Below are positions 44,989 to 52,119 of a stretch of DNA of 64,000 bases, one piece after another. Both the position numbers and the translations under genes were made by a program. Source of the DNA: Belliella aquatica (GTDB lineage Bacteria; Bacteroidota; Bacteroidia; Cytophagales; Cyclobacteriaceae); the NCBI RefSeq assembly GCF_014637795.1, contig NZ_BMFD01000005.1, positions 1-64,000 of the forward strand, written 5' to 3'. The stretch's first letter is position 1. Each line of letters opens with the position of its first letter. The notes beneath the pieces were generated by a model, which made no database searches, was not told the DNA's origin, and saw only the letters and a list, made by a program, of their open reading frames with translations.

Positions 44989-45127
44989 ATCAATTCATTT
45001 TAAAATCTTATTCTTAACATAGTCTTAGCTTATTATAAAAAGCCTTTGATGTTCAAGAACCTTACAACTTTCAAACATTTTAACTTTTTAACCTACTTCA
45101 ATCTTATAATCTTATAATTTTTAATCT

Positions 45128-46534
45128 CTAAATCGCCTCAGCAGCTTTTAGGGCGACTCTTAGGGCTTCGAGTTTGTTGGAGACTTCTTGAAGTTCGGAT
45201 GCTATAGAAGATTTTGCTACTACACCTGCACCAGCTTGGAATCGGAGTTGATTGTTTTCTGATACGAAGGATCGAATAAGAATAGCATGATTAAAATCGC
45301 CATTGAATCCTAGGAAACCAATCGCACCGCCGTAGAATTTTCTTGATGTATTTTCCAATTCATCGATCAATTCCATCGCTCTATATTTTGGAGCTCCAGA
45401 AAGCGTTCCTGCTGGAAACGTATCCGCTACTAACTGCAATGGATTTGCATCTTTTGGCAATTGACCCGTCACTTTCGAAACCAAGTGAATGACGTGTGAG
45501 TAATATTGAATTTCTTTGAATACATCGACATTTACTTTCTCCGAAGATCGGCTGAGATCGTTTCGTGCTAGATCAACCAGCATCACATGTTCTGAATTTT
45601 CCTTAGGATCATCATAGAGTTTGAGTGCCAATTCTGCGTCAGCTTGATCATTCCCTGTTCGCTTGAAAGTTCCTGCGATAGGGAAAATAGTTGCTACGTT
45701 GTTTTTGACTACAATCTGTGCCTCCGGCGATGAACCAAAGACTTTATAAGATCCATAATCAAAGTAAAACAAATAAGGTGATGGATTTACAGAACGCAAA
45801 GCGCGATACACATTGAATTCATCTCCCTTGAATTTTGTGGTGAAATTTCTCGAGATAACAATTTGAAAAACATCACCTCGGAAACAATGTTCCTGACCTT
45901 TTTTCAAAATATCAAGAAAAGCTTCATCTGTATAGTTTGATGCCTCCTCTCCCACAAGTTGGAACGAATAAGAAGGAATATTTTTATTGTTAAGGATAGA
46001 TTCCAGTTGAGAGATATTTTCAGGCTTTTCATCTCCCTCGACTTGATGTTCGAGTAAGTGCATTTCATTCTTAAAATGATCTACGACAATCACGTTTTGA
46101 TACACTGAATAATGCATCATGGGGATTTTGGATTCCTCCGTATTTGTCAACTTGATATCTTCAAATCGAGCAACTGTATCATACTGCATGTAGCCAAACA
46201 GCCCATTAGTGATAAACTTTAGATTCAACGACTTTTCTTCAAATTGGGCAGAAAAAGACCTTAAGGCATCAATTAACTTGTTTTCTTGATCTAAAGTATA
46301 ACTTTTGCTTTTCCCTAAAGGAAGCTCTTCTTTTACAACTTTGCCGTCGAAAGAAAAAGAAGCCAATGGATTGAAGCAGATGTAAGAATAACTATTTTCC
46401 TGTCCATGATAATCAGAACTTTCCAACAATATTGGATTGGCAAATCGATCTCTAATCTGAAGATATATACTCACAGGAGTGATCGTATCTGCTAGTCGCT
46501 TTTTATACTTTGTAATCAATTTAATCTTATTCAT
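45128..46534 (-). CDS. trpE: Anthranilate synthase component I
   Basis: Converts chorismate and ammonia to anthranilate. It is 468 residues from the ATG at 46534 (MNKIKLITKYKKRLAD). The feedback-inhibition element LLESSDYHG is present (LLES motif), and chorismate-binding motifs GDVFQIVISR, GTFKRTGN, HVMLVDLARNDL, FPAGTLSGAPKYRAMELI and AGAGVVAKS follow. The frame is open 11 codons further upstream but that stretch overlaps the leader terminator region. Expression is probably controlled by the trpL attenuator (46566-46703). Confidence 0.96.
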   Translation of the reverse strand: MNKIKLITKYKKRLADTITPVSIYLQIRDRFANPILLESSDYHGQENSYSYICFNPLASFSFDGKVVKEELPLGKSKSYTLDQENKLIDALRSFSAQFEEKSLNLKFITNGLFGYMQYDTVARFEDIKLTNTEESKIPMMHYSVYQNVIVVDHFKNEMHLLEHQVEGDEKPENISQLESILNNKNIPSYSFQLVGEEASNYTDEAFLDILKKGQEHCFRGDVFQIVISRNFTTKFKGDEFNVYRALRSVNPSPYLFYFDYGSYKVFGSSPEAQIVVKNNVATIFPIAGTFKRTGNDQADAELALKLYDDPKENSEHVMLVDLARNDLSRSSEKVNVDVFKEIQYYSHVIHLVSKVTGQLPKDANPLQLVADTFPAGTLSGAPKYRAMELIDELENTSRKFYGGAIGFLGFNGDFNHAILIRSFVSENNQLRFQAGAGVVAKSSIASELQEVSNKLEALRVALKAAEAI

Positions 46535-46565
46535 TTTCAGTGTTTTCGTGGTTATTTTTTTGCAC

Positions 46566-46599
46566 AAAAAAAGGCTTACTGGGAGAAACCAGCAAGCCT
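46566..46599 (-). terminator. trp operon attenuator terminator
   Basis: On the minus strand AGGCTTGCTGG pairs with CCAGTAAGCCT (one G-T pair) and is followed by seven T, 31 bp before the trpE ATG. The loop-side sequence GGTTTCTCCC (46581-46590) can alternatively pair with GGGGAAGAACC (46642-46652) inside the leader-peptide frame, giving an antiterminator. This is the layout of ribosome-mediated attenuation. Confidence 0.8.
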
Positions 46600-46625
46600 A
46601 AATATCTTTTAACAAGCGTTACATT

Positions 46626-46703
46626 TTAGACAATAGCGTTAGGTTCTTCCCCTTGAAAAGAAGTTAAATGCCACCACCAATATTTTGCTTGTATCGTTTT
46701 CAT
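46626..46703 (-). CDS. trpL: trp operon leader peptide with three consecutive Trp codons
   Basis: A 25-codon frame beginning MKTIQAKYWWWHLTSF, with TGG TGG TGG at codons 9-11, ending with TAA at 46626-46628. It lies between a canonical promoter (46718-46747) and the terminator at 46566-46599. When charged tRNA-Trp is scarce a ribosome stalling at the Trp codons would leave codons 18-21 (GGGGAAGAACC region) free to pair with the terminator arm and allow read-through into trpE. Three Trp codons in 25 make chance very unlikely. Confidence 0.85.
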   Translation of the reverse strand: MKTIQAKYWWWHLTSFQGEEPNAIV

Positions 46704-46717
46704 AAATTTTACTTGGA

Positions 46718-46747
46718 CAAATATAAAGATGCATAATTTGTAACAAA
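46718..46747 (-). promoter_or_regulatory. trp operon promoter
   Basis: On the minus strand TTTG (46747-46744) is followed after 18 bp by TATATTTG (46725-46718), an exact match to the Bacteroidota -7 consensus TAnnTTTG. The predicted start of transcription falls about 8 bases before the trpL ATG. Confidence 0.75.
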
Positions 46748-46919
46748 ACATATATTGGAAAAAATTATAAATAAATTATTAGGAGAGGTGATTTTTTGAG
46801 TTTAAAGGTTTAGATAATCTATATTATTTGGTATTTCTATTTTTCCAGACAGTAAAATTCATTTTGAAAAATAATATTTACCTTCGTGAAAATTAAAGTT
46901 TTTAAGTTAAAACACGCTT

Positions 46920-47147
46920 ATGTCTACCTTATCCAAATATTTCAAAAGGACTTTTGAAGATTATAAAGTCCTTGTAAAAGTAAATCCTGCTGATTGGACA
47001 GGCACGGAACTTATTGTTCATCCTGATGGAAAAATCGAAAAAACCGAAATGGAATTTGACGAAGAAGTATTGGAAGATTTAGCTGTAGACGAATTTGAAG
47101 AAGCTGGAGCAATGGAATTTAATCTCTATTTAAAAGGAGTGAAGTAA
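46920..47147 (+). CDS. Small conserved hypothetical protein
   Basis: A 75-residue acidic, soluble protein (MSTLSKYFKRTFEDYKVLVK start; the C-terminal half is rich in Glu and Asp, EMEFDEEVLEDLAVDEFEEA). No signal or membrane segment. It stands alone, divergent from the trp operon, and ends at a clear terminator, which supports it being real. I know no function for it. Confidence 0.7.
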   Translation: MSTLSKYFKRTFEDYKVLVKVNPADWTGTELIVHPDGKIEKTEMEFDEEVLEDLAVDEFEEAGAMEFNLYLKGVK

Positions 47148-47195
47148 ATTATTGAAATACTATCCTAAATATTTTTTCCTGTTCAAATAGAATGC

Positions 47196-47235
47196 AAAAA
47201 GGACTGACGGCAATACGCTATCAGTCCTTTTTTTA
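47196..47235. terminator. Terminator between convergent small genes
   Basis: A 12-bp stem AAAAAGGACTGA (47196-47207) with TCAGTCCTTTTT (47221-47232), 13-base loop, followed by more T. It serves the 75-residue protein gene and, on the minus strand, the lipoprotein gene ending at 47253. Confidence 0.85.
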
Positions 47236-47252
47236 ATAGAATGGATAATTAA

Positions 47253-47549
47253 TTATTCTTCATTTCCATCATCATTAGTAGGTTGAGCAGGCATCCAAGC
47301 AGGCACCAATTCTCTTTCTTCCAATTTGATCAATTTTTCATTTTCAAAAGTTGCCAAGACAAAGAAAGTTTCACCTCTATTGACTCTATAAGTAGTGAAA
47401 TCTCCTTCCAAATTACTTATTACAGCATCTTTGTTTTGCCTTAGAAATTGTCTTTCAGACATTCCTTTAGAAAATTCTGCTCTTGGACCAAAAATTGAGC
47501 ATGAACCCAATAACAGAACTGTTAAGATTAAAACGAGTGATTTTTTCAT
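47253..47549 (-). CDS. Small hypothetical lipoprotein
   Basis: A 98-residue protein with a lipoprotein signal (MKKSLVLILTVLLLGSC, lipobox LLGSC at 14-18). The mature part contains SERQFLRQNKDAVISNLEGD and a strand-rich segment (TTYRVNRGETFFVLATFENE), ending in an acidic, proline-containing tail. Predicted to be anchored in an envelope membrane. No recognised domain. Confidence 0.7.
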   Translation of the reverse strand: MKKSLVLILTVLLLGSCSIFGPRAEFSKGMSERQFLRQNKDAVISNLEGDFTTYRVNRGETFFVLATFENEKLIKLEERELVPAWMPAQPTNDDGNEE

Positions 47550-47659
47550 AATAAATTGCTTTTATATAATGTACAAAATAGTGCAAATACACTGCCAATA
47601 TTTTTTAACCTGACAATTAGCCAATTAGCATTTTCATTGATTAATTCACCACGAAGCGT

Positions 47660-47689
47660 TTGCAGTGGAGAATTTTTGACTTACATTTG
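47660..47689 (+). promoter_or_regulatory. Promoter of the SRP RNA gene
   Basis: TTG at 47660-47662, a 19-bp spacer, then TACATTTG at 47682-47689, matching TAnnTTTG exactly. The predicted start (about 47694) coincides with the first base of the RNA's closing helix GGCGGTA. Confidence 0.75.
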
Positions 47690-47691
47690 TT

Positions 47692-47780
47692 CTGGCGGTA
47701 CGACCAGCTCCTGCTGAATCCCCCAGGTCCGGAAGGAAGCAAGGGTAGGTGGTCGAAGCGGTGCGATACCGCCTCTTTTT
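47692..47780 (+). ncRNA. ffs: Signal recognition particle RNA, small bacterial type
   Basis: RNA component of SRP for co-translational membrane targeting. The universally conserved apical core CAGGTCCGGAAGGAAGCA is at about 47724-47741. Flanking arms CGACCAG and GGTGGTCG pair, and the ends GGCGGTA (47694-47700) and TACCGCC (47767-47773) close the rod. A long T-run follows as terminator. The size of about 80-85 nt fits the 4.5S-type RNA without an Alu domain. Confidence 0.95.
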
Positions 47781-47836
47781 TTTTCTTACACTAACTATTT
47801 TTTCTACTATTAAAGTTAATAAGAGCTAGAATATCC

Positions 47837-48577
47837 TCATCCAACTTTATCCCTAACGAATATCAACTTAAATCTACCCTTTTGGTTTTCGCGTTGTTCC
47901 ACCTCAAATCTTTCTATTGCAGAAATTAAAGGAGTTAGTTTTTGGTATCCATAATTTCGAGAATCAAAATTGGGCTGCTTTTTCTGAAGTAAGTTCCCAA
48001 CATCTCCCATAAATGCCCATCCTTCATCATCTGCCAAATCTCCAATCGTAGCAGCAATTAAATTGATTAATTTTGGATTGATTTTATCGACTTGGGGTCT
48101 TTCATTCTTTTCTCCTTTTTGCTCTTCCTGATTTCCCGGCTCTTTGCGCAATATCTCCAGATAAATGAATTTATCACAAGCTACAATAAAAGGTTCAGGT
48201 GTCTTTTTCTCTCCTAATCCAATCACGGTCATTCCAGCTTCTCGGAGCCTTGTTGCTAATTTTGTGAAATCACTATCACTGGAAACCAAACAAAATCCAT
48301 TGACTTTTTCAGAATAAAGTATATCCATCGCGTCAATAATCATGGCTGAATCTGTTGCGTTTTTCCCCGTAGTATAGCCATACTGCTGCATGGGATTGAT
48401 GGCATTTTCCAGCAGAACATTTTTCCACTTACTCAATTGTGGCTTTGTCCAATCTCCGTAGATTCTTTTGATCGTCGGATTACCATATTTGGCTATTTCC
48501 TCCATCATCTCTTTGACTTGACCCGATGGTACGTTATCGGCATCTATAAGTACGGCTAATTTTATATCTACATTCAT
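47837..48577 (-). CDS. NYN domain protein with LOTUS/OST-HTH C-terminus
   Basis: A 246-residue predicted RNase of the LabA/DUF88 family. The PIN-like NYN domain has its acidic residues in VLIDADNVPSG (Asp12, Asp14), NATDSAMIIDAMD (Asp76) and LVSSDSDFTKLA (Asp101, Asp103). After a charged linker (about 145-165) the C-terminus (NPKLINLIAATIGDLADDEG to QKLTPLISAIERFEVEQR) looks like an OST-HTH/LOTUS RNA-binding domain. Role in RNA turnover is inferred from the family; the target is unknown. Confidence 0.88.
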   Translation of the reverse strand: MNVDIKLAVLIDADNVPSGQVKEMMEEIAKYGNPTIKRIYGDWTKPQLSKWKNVLLENAINPMQQYGYTTGKNATDSAMIIDAMDILYSEKVNGFCLVSSDSDFTKLATRLREAGMTVIGLGEKKTPEPFIVACDKFIYLEILRKEPGNQEEQKGEKNERPQVDKINPKLINLIAATIGDLADDEGWAFMGDVGNLLQKKQPNFDSRNYGYQKLTPLISAIERFEVEQRENQKGRFKLIFVRDKVG

Positions 48578-48765
48578 TTCTTTCTTATTCCTTTGATTTT
48601 TTTGCTCAATATCAAATATACATAATCCTTCACTCCTATTCTCAATATTGACTTGATCAAAATGGATAGATTAAACAATTTCAATCAATTATTTAATTAA
48701 AAATGCCTAAAAACTATTTCAAATTTGTACTTTAGTTACTTTATCAACTCAAACAACACAACAAA

Positions 48766-49092
48766 ATGATTGTATCCACAACACCTTCCTTAGAAGGCTA
48801 TGAAATTACCGCTTACCTAGGTGTAGTATCAGGAGAAACTATAATTGGCGCCAATATTTTTAAAGACTTCTTCGCAAGTATTACAGACATCGTAGGAGGT
48901 CGTTCATCTGCTTATGAAAGAGTATTGAGAGAGGCAAAAACGACTGCCATGGCAGAAATGGAAATGCAAGCAAGAGCATTTGGAGGAAATGCTATTGTCG
49001 GAATTGATCTAGATTACGAAACCATCCGCGAAGGAATGCTGATGGTGACAGCCAGTGGCACAGCAGTGAAAATAGTAAAAAGGGAAGCTTAG
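48766..49092 (+). CDS. YbjQ/UPF0145 family protein
   Basis: A 108-residue protein of the YbjQ (heavy-metal-binding DUF74) family: [20 protein letters not shown] start, [19 protein letters not shown] middle, [14 protein letters not shown] and [10 protein letters not shown] end. Members form pentamers; a metal-related role is proposed but not established. Monocistronic, convergent with the DUF819 gene. Confidence 0.9.
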   Translation: MIVSTTPSLEGYEITAYLGVVSGETIIGANIFKDFFASITDIVGGRSSAYERVLREAKTTAMAEMEMQARAFGGNAIVGIDLDYETIREGMLMVTASGTAVKIVKREA

Positions 49093-49126
49093 TTTTTTCC
49101 TACTTAAGTAATACTTAAAGGCAATA

Positions 49127-49159
49127 ATGGATTCACAATTTTACAAATTGTGAATCCAT
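49127..49159. terminator. Hairpin at the shared 3' ends of ybjQ-like and DUF819 genes
   Basis: A perfect 15-bp stem ATGGATTCACAATTT with loop TAC spans the last codons and stop of the DUF819 gene. It lacks a long T-run, so it may act as a weak terminator or mRNA 3'-end stabiliser for both convergent transcripts. Confidence 0.55.
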
Positions 49160-50394
49160 TGAAGTAGATAGCCGCAAAGCAAGGCGCCATAAGTACCAAC
49201 TGCATATCCTAATACTGCCATCAATACTCCAACAGGTGCCAAAGCTGGATTAAAAGCCGAGGCTACAATTGGTGCTGAGGCTGCACCACCGACATTGGCT
49301 TGTGAACCTACCGCAACAAAGAAGAATGGGGCTTTTATCAAATATGCTACAATTAGCATGATTATAACATGGAAGAACATCCAGATAATCCCAATTAAGA
49401 ACAAAATAGGATTGTCAAAAATAGCGATCAAATCCATCTGCATCCCGATAGTTGCCACCAAGACATATAACATTACCGAACCTAGTCGAGAAGCGCCCGC
49501 TCCTTCCATTTCTCTTGCACGAGTAAATGACAGAATCAAACCTCCCGTCGTAGCTATTACAACAATCCAAAAGAAAGTAGAGTCCAAGGAGTATTGACTC
49601 AACTGAGGATAATTCTCACCAATAAAAGGGGCAACATTATCCGCAATAAAATGGGCCAATGCAGTGACCCCAAATCCTACTCCGAGAATCTGCATAGTAT
49701 CTGCCATGGTCGGAATTTTCAATATCCCTTCTCTATATTTTTCTACCTTATCTTGAAGTTCGTGAATAGCCGAGCTATCGGCTTTAAATAATTTATCGAT
49801 AACTCCAGGTTTGGCAGCCCAATAAAGCAGCACAGCCATCCAAACATTGGCTACCAACACATCTACTGCAATCATCTGAGAAAAAAGAGACGGGCTTGCT
49901 CCAAAAATCTCTAGCATGGCTGTCTGATTTGCCCCTCCACCAATCCAACTTCCTGCAATCGTAGAAAGACCTCTCCAAACTTCATCTGGCCCCACACCGC
50001 CAAGAATCTCTGGGTATATCCATGAAATAACAAACAAAGCCATTGGGCCACCCAAGATGATCCCCAAAGAACCTGCTAAGAACATAATCAAAGCTTTTGG
50101 ACCAAGTTTTACGATTCCTTTGAAATCTATGCTCAATGTCAAAAGTACCAAGGAAGCTGGTAGCAAATACCGGGATGCCATAAAATACAAGTTTGAAAAT
50201 TCGCCGGAAATCAATCCAAATGAATTCAAAACAGCAGGGATGAAGTAACAAAGTAAAATAGAAGGGACTACTCGATAAAACTTTTTCCAAGAAGGATTCT
50301 TACTGTTAGAAGTTGCAAATACAAAAGCTAGGATCATCATCAAGATGCCAAAAACTACTGCATCATTGGTAAGTAAGGGAGTGTGCTCTTCCAT
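49141..50394 (-). CDS. DUF819 family integral membrane protein
   Basis: A polytopic membrane protein of 417 residues from the ATG at 50394 (MEEHTPLLTNDAVVFGILMM); an upstream ATG at 50418 would add 8 residues. Roughly ten hydrophobic helices alternate with short loops. Family marks are the GSWIGGGANQTAM segment, AREMEGAGASRLGSVMLYVL and the late VGSQANVGGAASAPIVASAF, which resemble carboxylate or sodium symporters. The transported substrate is unknown. Confidence 0.85.
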   Translation of the reverse strand: MEEHTPLLTNDAVVFGILMMILAFVFATSNSKNPSWKKFYRVVPSILLCYFIPAVLNSFGLISGEFSNLYFMASRYLLPASLVLLTLSIDFKGIVKLGPKALIMFLAGSLGIILGGPMALFVISWIYPEILGGVGPDEVWRGLSTIAGSWIGGGANQTAMLEIFGASPSLFSQMIAVDVLVANVWMAVLLYWAAKPGVIDKLFKADSSAIHELQDKVEKYREGILKIPTMADTMQILGVGFGVTALAHFIADNVAPFIGENYPQLSQYSLDSTFFWIVVIATTGGLILSFTRAREMEGAGASRLGSVMLYVLVATIGMQMDLIAIFDNPILFLIGIIWMFFHVIIMLIVAYLIKAPFFFVAVGSQANVGGAASAPIVASAFNPALAPVGVLMAVLGYAVGTYGALLCGYLLQWIHNL

Positions 50395-50456
50395 TATGTT
50401 TGGGTTAATGAAATACATAAATACACCAAATGCCCGAAATCAACAAAAAAACTACA

Positions 50457-51089
50457 TTAGTTATTTTCCCAGAGATACATAAACTCCCCTAGCATCATGG
50501 CAGTAGCTCCCCACACCATTTGTTCTTCGATATCAAAATATGGTGCATGGAGTCTGTACTCCTTTCTGATTAATATCTCCCCCTCTTTCCTGATAGCCTT
50601 GTCGGTCAACATTTCTATAGGACATGAAATAATTCTTTCAACTTCAAAAGGATCAGGAATAAAAGTTGGTTTTTCCTCCACAAAGCCAATATAGGGTGAT
50701 ACTAAAAAATTACTTGGTGGAATAAATAAATCTGAAAGTTTTCCTAGAAGTTTGACTTTAAGTTGATCTATACCTATCTCTTCCTCTGTCTCCCGCAAGG
50801 CCGTTTGGCTCAGATCTTTATCAGACTCCTCCCACTTTCCTCCCGGAAAAGCAACCTGCCCACCATGTGTACCATCATAATCTGGTCTTTTTATGAAAGG
50901 GACAAGCGTGCCCCTTTCATCAGGATAAAAAAGCATCAAAACTGCGCCCTTCCTTGGATTGTGTGGCTTCAACTCTGCAAACCGTGCTTCATCAATTGGC
51001 TTGGGAGCCATTGTGATTTGTCCCATTTTCCCCGGTAGCGGCAAGCTGAGTAATTTTTCTAATTTTTTTATAATTTGATCAAACTCCAT
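50457..51089 (-). CDS. NUDIX hydrolase, CoA pyrophosphatase-like
   Basis: A 210-residue Nudix enzyme. The Nudix box GKWEESDKDLSQTALRETEE (84-103) continues EIGI and matches Gx5Ex7REUxEExGU. The preceding GTHGGQVAFPGG and the LLMxxPxPG-like N-terminus are typical of the NudL/CoAse group, which hydrolyses CoA and acyl-CoA to 4'-phosphopantetheine and ADP. Its start overlaps the end of the upstream lipoprotein gene by 11 bases, so the two are coupled. Confidence 0.88.
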   Translation of the reverse strand: MEFDQIIKKLEKLLSLPLPGKMGQITMAPKPIDEARFAELKPHNPRKGAVLMLFYPDERGTLVPFIKRPDYDGTHGGQVAFPGGKWEESDKDLSQTALRETEEEIGIDQLKVKLLGKLSDLFIPPSNFLVSPYIGFVEEKPTFIPDPFEVERIISCPIEMLTDKAIRKEGEILIRKEYRLHAPYFDIEEQMVWGATAMMLGEFMYLWENN

Positions 51090-51756
51090 CTTGTGTCTTC
51101 AGTCTACTAAACCTTTTGGTCAAAAAACTCTCGCGAGTATATGTTTTGCTATGAAGTGGATTATCATATTGGCTCACCTTGGCTGTTTCGGGATAAATAA
51201 TCCATGCTTTTGGCGAGATTCCTGCTTCATCTTCAAAATGGCCAACTACCAATAATGCTTCTGAAGTCAACCAAACTGCGTCTTCAAAAACTCCTGATGG
51301 CCCCATAAATAATAAACGCTCGCGCATGCCATCAGACCTAAAATAGGTCACTTCTGCATCTGGATTAAAATAAGGATTACCTTCCTCAGGAAATACTACT
51401 TTATAACTATAAATATCAACCACCCCTTCTCCATCAGGATTTTTCTTCAAATATGGAAAAAATGGACTTCCACTTCCAATATGAAGTTCCTCAGGCCTTT
51501 CAATTTGTTCAATTGAGTCTGTTCTAGAATAGGTGAAACTTTGCAGATTGAAGTCAGGCGCATTGCTTTTCCAATGAGTTGACCATGATGAAAGTTGCTG
51601 TATACCGATTTCTAAAAGTTGCTTTTCCTCTTCAGCAGCTGAGAGAGAGTTGGATTCTGCAATATTTTCCTCACTTAACTTTTCGGATGTACATGCTCCA
51701 ATAAATATGAGTGTAAAAACAAAAATGATTAATTTGTAAATAGCGCTAGAACCCAT
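51079..51756 (-). CDS. Hypothetical lipoprotein
   Basis: A 225-residue protein with a lipoprotein signal (KLIIFVFTLIFIGAC, lipobox FIGAC). The mature part has no recognised motif; it contains FPYLKKNPDGEGVVDIYSYK and VWLTSEALLVVGHFEDEAG, suggesting a globular periplasmic domain. It overlaps nudix by 11 bases. A short transcript with its own promoter and terminator is predicted just upstream (51814-51930). Confidence 0.7.
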   Translation of the reverse strand: MGSSAIYKLIIFVFTLIFIGACTSEKLSEENIAESNSLSAAEEEKQLLEIGIQQLSSWSTHWKSNAPDFNLQSFTYSRTDSIEQIERPEELHIGSGSPFFPYLKKNPDGEGVVDIYSYKVVFPEEGNPYFNPDAEVTYFRSDGMRERLLFMGPSGVFEDAVWLTSEALLVVGHFEDEAGISPKAWIIYPETAKVSQYDNPLHSKTYTRESFLTKRFSRLKTQDGV

Positions 51757-51813
51757 GTGATCAAGAAGGTTTGAAATGAATGTTAAAGAAACAGAAAATC
51801 CCTTAAATTAAAA

Positions 51814-51840
51814 AAAGGTTCGAGCATCGCTCGAACCTTT
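51814..51840 (-). terminator. Orphan terminator upstream of the lipoprotein-nudix operon
   Basis: A 12-bp stem AAAGGTTCGAGC with its complement, 3-base loop, followed on the minus strand by seven T in total. It lies between two divergent genes, 57 bp upstream of the lipoprotein start, so it is not the end of any annotated gene and may be an attenuator or the end of a small RNA. Confidence 0.7.
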
Positions 51841-51841
51841 T

Positions 51842-51930
51842 CTATCTCTCAAACCTATTAAACCTATTGTAGATATTCATTGTATGAATAACACGTGGGA
51901 AAGGTAGAAAATGTTTTTTTATTGTCCAAA
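51842..51930 (-). promoter_or_regulatory. Possible promoter and 12-codon leader frame
   Basis: On the minus strand TTTG (51930-51927), 20 bp, then TACCTTTC (51906-51899), one base off TAnnTTTG. A 12-codon frame MNIYNRFNRFER (51880-51842) follows and stops 2 bp before the terminator at 51814-51840. Pattern-based only. The remaining 190 bp to aceK are AT-rich with nothing recognisable. Confidence 0.35.
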
Positions 51931-52119
51931 CAATCGATTGCGAAAATTTTATTCGGTTAATAAAAAAAGATATTAACCCTCACATCGAAGCAATTGTAGA
52001 TTCAAAATCTCTCAGAAAATTTCATGAAGCAGCTTATAATTAATAATTAAATTGAGCCTATTGGATAAGTTTAATTAAATTCAATTTTAATTCGAGGAAT
52101 CAAAAAATCACTTCAAAAT

